Shown: positions 17,869 through 20,983 of the stretch, in pieces
Layout: each line of letters starts with the position of its first letter
How positions within the stretch are numbered: the first letter of the stretch is position 1
Source of the DNA: DASQTB01 sp035642095
GTDB taxonomy: Bacteria > Actinomycetota > UBA4738 > CALAEC01
Length of the DNA stretch: 20,983 bases
Assembly (NCBI GenBank): GCA_035642095.1
Contig: DASQTB010000003.1
Coordinates: 1-20,983, forward strand
Direction of reading: 5' to 3'
Position numbers and translations under genes: made by a program
The notes under the pieces: model-generated
Told to the model about the DNA's origin: nothing
Seen by the model: the letters and a program-made list of their open reading frames with translations, nothing else
Databases searched by the model: none

Positions 17869-17950
17869 GTGGCCCGAGATGGGCCGCGCTGTTCACTCTG
17901 CGTTCCAGGGGAACCGAGGGGCTGTTGCCTGCCGGCCCTGGTCCAGGCAA
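17869..17950 (+). promoter_or_regulatory. Hairpin-rich 5' leader of rpsL
   Basis: Three consecutive hairpins can be drawn in the ~115-base untranslated leader: GGCCC/GGGCC at about 17870-17884, GTTCC/GGAAC at 17902-17914, and TTGCCTG/CAGGCAA at 17925-17931 and 17944-17950. None is followed by a U-tract. They may act in translation control or RNA stability; I do not recognise a described leader family. Confidence 0.35.
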
Positions 17951-17975
17951 AGGATAGAACGACGACGGGACAGGT

Positions 17976-18347
17976 ATGCCGACGACGCAGCAACTGGTCA
18001 AGAGGGGACGTCGGTCTCCGCGGAGCAAGACGAAGAGCCCCGCGCTCCGGGGCTCTCCCCAGCGCCGTGGGGTCTGTACCCGCGTGTACACCTTCACCCC
18101 GAAGAAGCCCAACTCCGCTCTTCGGAAGGTCGCCCGGGTCCGCCTGACCAGCGGGATCGAGGTCACCGCCTACATCCCCGGTATCGGCCACAACCTGCAG
18201 GAGCACTCCATCGTCCTCGTTCGGGGAGGCCGGGTGAAGGACCTGCCCGGGGTGAGGTATCGGGTCATCCGGGCGGCCTTGGACACGGCCGGCGTGGCCG
18301 ATCGGAAGAAGGCTCGTTCCAAGTACGGCGCGAAGAAGACCGCGTAG
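17976..18347 (+). CDS. rpsL: 30S ribosomal protein S12
   Basis: A 123-residue S12, which lines the decoding centre of the small subunit and controls accuracy. Typical segments are PTTQQLVKRGR, VYTFTPKKPNSALRKVARVRLT, GHNLQEHSIVLVRGGRVKDLPGVRYR and RSKYGAKK. The two lysines changed in streptomycin-resistant mutants, K43 and K88, are present, so the protein looks streptomycin-sensitive. ATG 17976 follows a GGGACAGG that is a modest ribosome site. rpsG follows after 13 bases. Confidence 0.97.
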   Translation: MPTTQQLVKRGRRSPRSKTKSPALRGSPQRRGVCTRVYTFTPKKPNSALRKVARVRLTSGIEVTAYIPGIGHNLQEHSIVLVRGGRVKDLPGVRYRVIRAALDTAGVADRKKARSKYGAKKTA

Positions 18348-18360
18348 GGGAGGGAGGAAG

Positions 18361-18831
18361 ATGCCTCGACGCGGTGCGCCACCGAAGCGCGGGATCGGCC
18401 CCGATCCGATCTACCAGAACATCCTGGTGACCCAGATGATCAACAAGATCATGTTGTCGGGGAAGAAATCGCTGGCCGAACGGGTCGTGTACGACGCGCT
18501 CGACGTGATCAGCGAGCGGACGGCGAACGACCCGGTCATCACGCTGAAGAAGGCCGTCGAGAACGCCCGGCCGCTCCTCGAGGTGCGGTCCCGCCGGGTT
18601 GGTGGGGCGACCTACCAGGTGCCGGTGGAGGTCCGGCCGACGCGGGGCACCACGCTGGCCCTTCGGTGGCTGGTCAATTTCTCCAGGCAGCGGAAGGAGC
18701 ACACGATGGCCGAGCGGCTGGTGGGCGAGATCATGGACGCGTCGCAGGGACAGGGCGCGTCGGTCAAGCGGCGCGAGGACATCCACAAGATGGCCGAGGC
18801 GAACAGGGCGTTCGCCCACTACCGGTGGTGA
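18361..18831 (+). CDS. rpsG: 30S ribosomal protein S7
   Basis: A 156-residue S7, the primary 16S rRNA-binding protein that nucleates the small-subunit head; in E. coli it represses its own operon. Visible family segments are MPRRGAPPKRGIGPDP, KIMLSGKKSLAERVVYDAL, VENARPLLEVRSRRVGGATYQVPVEV and the end KMAEANRAFAHYRW. Full length. A strong GGGAGGGAGGAAG precedes the ATG. It is followed by fusA, with 32 bases between. Confidence 0.97.
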   Translation: MPRRGAPPKRGIGPDPIYQNILVTQMINKIMLSGKKSLAERVVYDALDVISERTANDPVITLKKAVENARPLLEVRSRRVGGATYQVPVEVRPTRGTTLALRWLVNFSRQRKEHTMAERLVGEIMDASQGQGASVKRREDIHKMAEANRAFAHYRW

Positions 18832-18863
18832 GCTGAGTGGCGGTACCGGCGAGGAAGCTGGAC

Positions 18864-20983
18864 ATGGCCAAGACGGAACCGGAGGTACGGAAGAGCGGGG
18901 GCCAGAAGGGTCTGGTCATCCGGGAGTACCCCCTGTCCCGGACCCGGAACATCGGGATCATGGCCCACATCGACGCGGGGAAGACCACGACCACCGAGCG
19001 GATCCTCTACTACACCGGGAAGACCTACAAGATCGGCGAGGTCCACGAGGGTACCGCCCAGATGGACTGGATGGTCCAGGAGCAGGAGCGGGGCATCACC
19101 ATCACCTCCGCCGCGACGACCTGCCAGTGGAAAGGACACTGGATCAACATCATCGACACGCCCGGGCACGTCGATTTCACGGTCGAGGTGGAGCGCTCCC
19201 TGCGGGTCCTGGACGGGGCGGTGGCCCTGTTCGACGCGGTGGCCGGGGTCGAGCCCCAGTCGGAAACGGTCTGGCGGCAGGCCGATCGGTATCGCGTCCC
19301 CCGGGTCTGCTTCGTCAACAAGATGGACCGGGTGGGGGCCGACTTCGAGCGCACCGTCCGCATGATCGAGGACCGTCTGCATGCCGTGCCCCTCGTGGTC
19401 CAGCTGCCGTGGGGGACGGAGGACGTCCACGTGGGCGTCATCGACCTCGTGGACATGAAGGGCCTTCGATGGACGTCGGAGAAGGGCGAGGACTGGGAGA
19501 CCGTCGACATCCCCGAGGACCTGCGCGAGACCGCCCTCGAGTGGCGGCACCGGCTGTACGAGCAGCTGGCCGACCATCACGAGACGCTGATGGAGAAGTA
19601 CGTCGAGGGTGAGGAGCCAGAGGCCAAGGAGCTCCGCGAGGCCCTTCGGGACGCCACTCTGGCCGTGGATGGCACCCCCGTCCTGTGCGGCTCCGCCTTC
19701 AAGAACAAGGGCATACAGCCGCTGCTCGATGCGGTGGTCGACTACCTGCCGTCGCCGCAGGAGGTTCCCCCGATCGGAGGAACCATCCCCGGCGGTCGGG
19801 AGCGGGCCACCCGGAAGGCCGACGACGAGGAGCCGTTCGCCGCCCTGGCGTTCAAGATCATGTCCGACCCCTACGTCGGCCGGTTGACGTATTTCCGGGT
19901 CTACTCGGGGACGTTGCGGGCCGGGGCCCACGTCCAGAACGTGACCAAGGACCGGAAGGAGCGGATCGGTCGCCTCCTCCAGATGCACGCCAATCACCGC
20001 GAGGACAAGGAGGCGGTGTTCGCCGGCGACATCGTGGCCGCCGTCGGGCTGAAACACACCTCGACCGGAGACACTCTGGCCGACCCCTCGAACCCGATCC
20101 TCCTGGAGTCGATGTCGTTCCCCGCCCCGGTGATCTCGGTGGCCATCGAGCCGAAGACCAAGGCCGACCAGGACAAGCTCTCCCAGGCCCTGGGCCGGCT
20201 GGCGGACGAGGACCCCACGTTCCTGGTCCGGTTCGACGACGAGACCGGGCAGACGGTGATCTCGGGGATGGGGGAGCTCCACCTGGAGGTCCTGGTGGAC
20301 CGGCTGACCAGGGAATTCGGGGTGGGGGCCAACGTTGGCAGGCCCCAGGTGGCCTACCGGGAGACGATCCGGAAGCCCGTCCAGAAGGTCGACGCCCGGT
20401 ACGTCAAGCAGACCGGCGGTCGCGGTCAGTACGGCCACGTGGTGATCGACCTCGAGCCCACGGGGCCGGGAGGCGGGTACGAGTTCGTGAACAAGATCAC
20501 CGGCGGGGACATCCCCAGGGAGTACATCCCCTCGGTCGACCAAGGCATCCAGGAGGCGATGGAGACCGGCGTGGTCGCCGGATACCCCCTGGTCGACGTC
20601 CGGGCCACGCTGGTAGGGGGCTCGTACCACGAGGTCGACTCGTCCGAGGTGGCGTTCAAGGTTGCCGGCCAGATTGCGCTCCGAGACGGCGCTCGCAAGG
20701 CAGACCCGGTCCTGCTCGAGCCGGTGATGCAGATCGAGGTGGTCACGCCGGAGGACTACATGGGGGACGTGATCGCCGACCTGACCGGCCGTCGGGGCAA
20801 GGTCGAGCGGATGGAGCAGCGGGCGTCGAGCCAGTCGATCCGGGCCCTGGTTCCGCTGGCGGAGATGTTCGGGTATGCCACCGACTTGCGGTCCAAGACC
20901 CAGGGCCGGGCGACCTACACGATGCAGTTCCACTCGTACCAGGAGGTCCCCGCGAACATCGCCCGAGAGATCGTGGCCCGGGT
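18864..20983 (+). CDS. fusA: Elongation factor G (partial at 3' end)
   Basis: EF-G, the GTPase that drives translocation and, with RRF, ribosome recycling. Of the family's ~700 residues, about 706 codons are present and only the extreme C-terminus is cut (the window ends just after YQEVPANIAREIVAR). The GTPase motifs are AHIDAGKT (34-41), RGITITSAATT, DTPGHVDF, NKMD and GSAFKNKG; domain IV has the QTGGRGQYGHV loop. I chose ATG 18864, six bases after GAGGAAG (18851-18857); an in-frame GTG at 18837 has a poorer site. Even so, ~18 residues (MAKTEPEVRKSGGQKG...) precede the usual YPLSRTRNIGIMAH start, a short lineage-specific extension. tuf would be expected next. Confidence 0.97.
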   Translation, partial: MAKTEPEVRKSGGQKGLVIREYPLSRTRNIGIMAHIDAGKTTTTERILYYTGKTYKIGEVHEGTAQMDWMVQEQERGITITSAATTCQWKGHWINIIDTPGHVDFTVEVERSLRVLDGAVALFDAVAGVEPQSETVWRQADRYRVPRVCFVNKMDRVGADFERTVRMIEDRLHAVPLVVQLPWGTEDVHVGVIDLVDMKGLRWTSEKGEDWETVDIPEDLRETALEWRHRLYEQLADHHETLMEKYVEGEEPEAKELREALRDATLAVDGTPVLCGSAFKNKGIQPLLDAVVDYLPSPQEVPPIGGTIPGGRERATRKADDEEPFAALAFKIMSDPYVGRLTYFRVYSGTLRAGAHVQNVTKDRKERIGRLLQMHANHREDKEAVFAGDIVAAVGLKHTSTGDTLADPSNPILLESMSFPAPVISVAIEPKTKADQDKLSQALGRLADEDPTFLVRFDDETGQTVISGMGELHLEVLVDRLTREFGVGANVGRPQVAYRETIRKPVQKVDARYVKQTGGRGQYGHVVIDLEPTGPGGGYEFVNKITGGDIPREYIPSVDQGIQEAMETGVVAGYPLVDVRATLVGGSYHEVDSSEVAFKVAGQIALRDGARKADPVLLEPVMQIEVVTPEDYMGDVIADLTGRRGKVERMEQRASSQSIRALVPLAEMFGYATDLRSKTQGRATYTMQFHSYQEVPANIAREIVAR

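Noticed and set aside
18819..20933. 704-codon open frame antisense to fusA
   Set aside because: Shadow of fusA codon bias; EF-G on the plus strand carries all GTPase motifs.

Overview
The window is a high-GC chromosomal segment carrying the conserved transcription and translation locus of a bacterium, most likely an actinobacterium (Actinomycetota) outside the best-studied families. Support for this: RpoB and RpoC read as actinobacterial type, including the coiled-coil segment after the beta' zinc finger; NusG has a long acidic N-terminal extension; a HadA/HadB-like dehydratase pair sits between rpmG and trpT-secE, as in mycobacteria; and TTG and GTG starts are frequent. I cannot name a genus.

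Left part (1-4441). The 3' end of tuf and rpmG open the window. An orphan NarL/FixJ-type response regulator follows on the minus strand. Next is a badly eroded short-chain dehydrogenase pseudogene, then the MaoC/HadA-HadB-like pair. An ECF sigma factor overlaps a short zinc-binding, membrane-anchored anti-sigma-like protein, and a minus-strand coiled-coil protein of unknown function abuts it tail to tail. This is a signalling and accessory insertion in an otherwise core locus.

Middle (4442-16499). tRNA-Trp(CCA)-secE-nusG-rplK-rplA form one tightly packed unit behind a TATACT promoter. A small secreted protein of unknown function separates rplA from rplJ. A promoter and an L10-type ribosomal leader RNA precede rplJ-rplL. 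A strong TTGACA/TATACT promoter precedes rpoB-rpoC, both of which start with TTG. Together these genes supply the Sec translocon subunit, the elongation factor NusG, the ribosomal L1/L11 and L7/L12 stalk region, and core RNA polymerase.

Right part (16500-20983). A small YdcZ-type membrane protein follows rpoC. It converges on a minus-strand inositol-monophosphatase-family gene. The str operon (rpsL-rpsG-fusA) then starts from its own TTGACA/TATACT promoter with a hairpin-rich leader. fusA runs off the end, lacking only a few codons.

I saw no defence system, CRISPR array, prophage or insertion sequence. The most unusual observations are local: a zinc-finger anti-sigma domain that seems split between two reading frames at the sigma/anti-sigma overlap, the collapsed reductase beside the dehydratases, a hadA-like gene with no ordinary start codon, the very long NusG extension and two uncharacterised genes.
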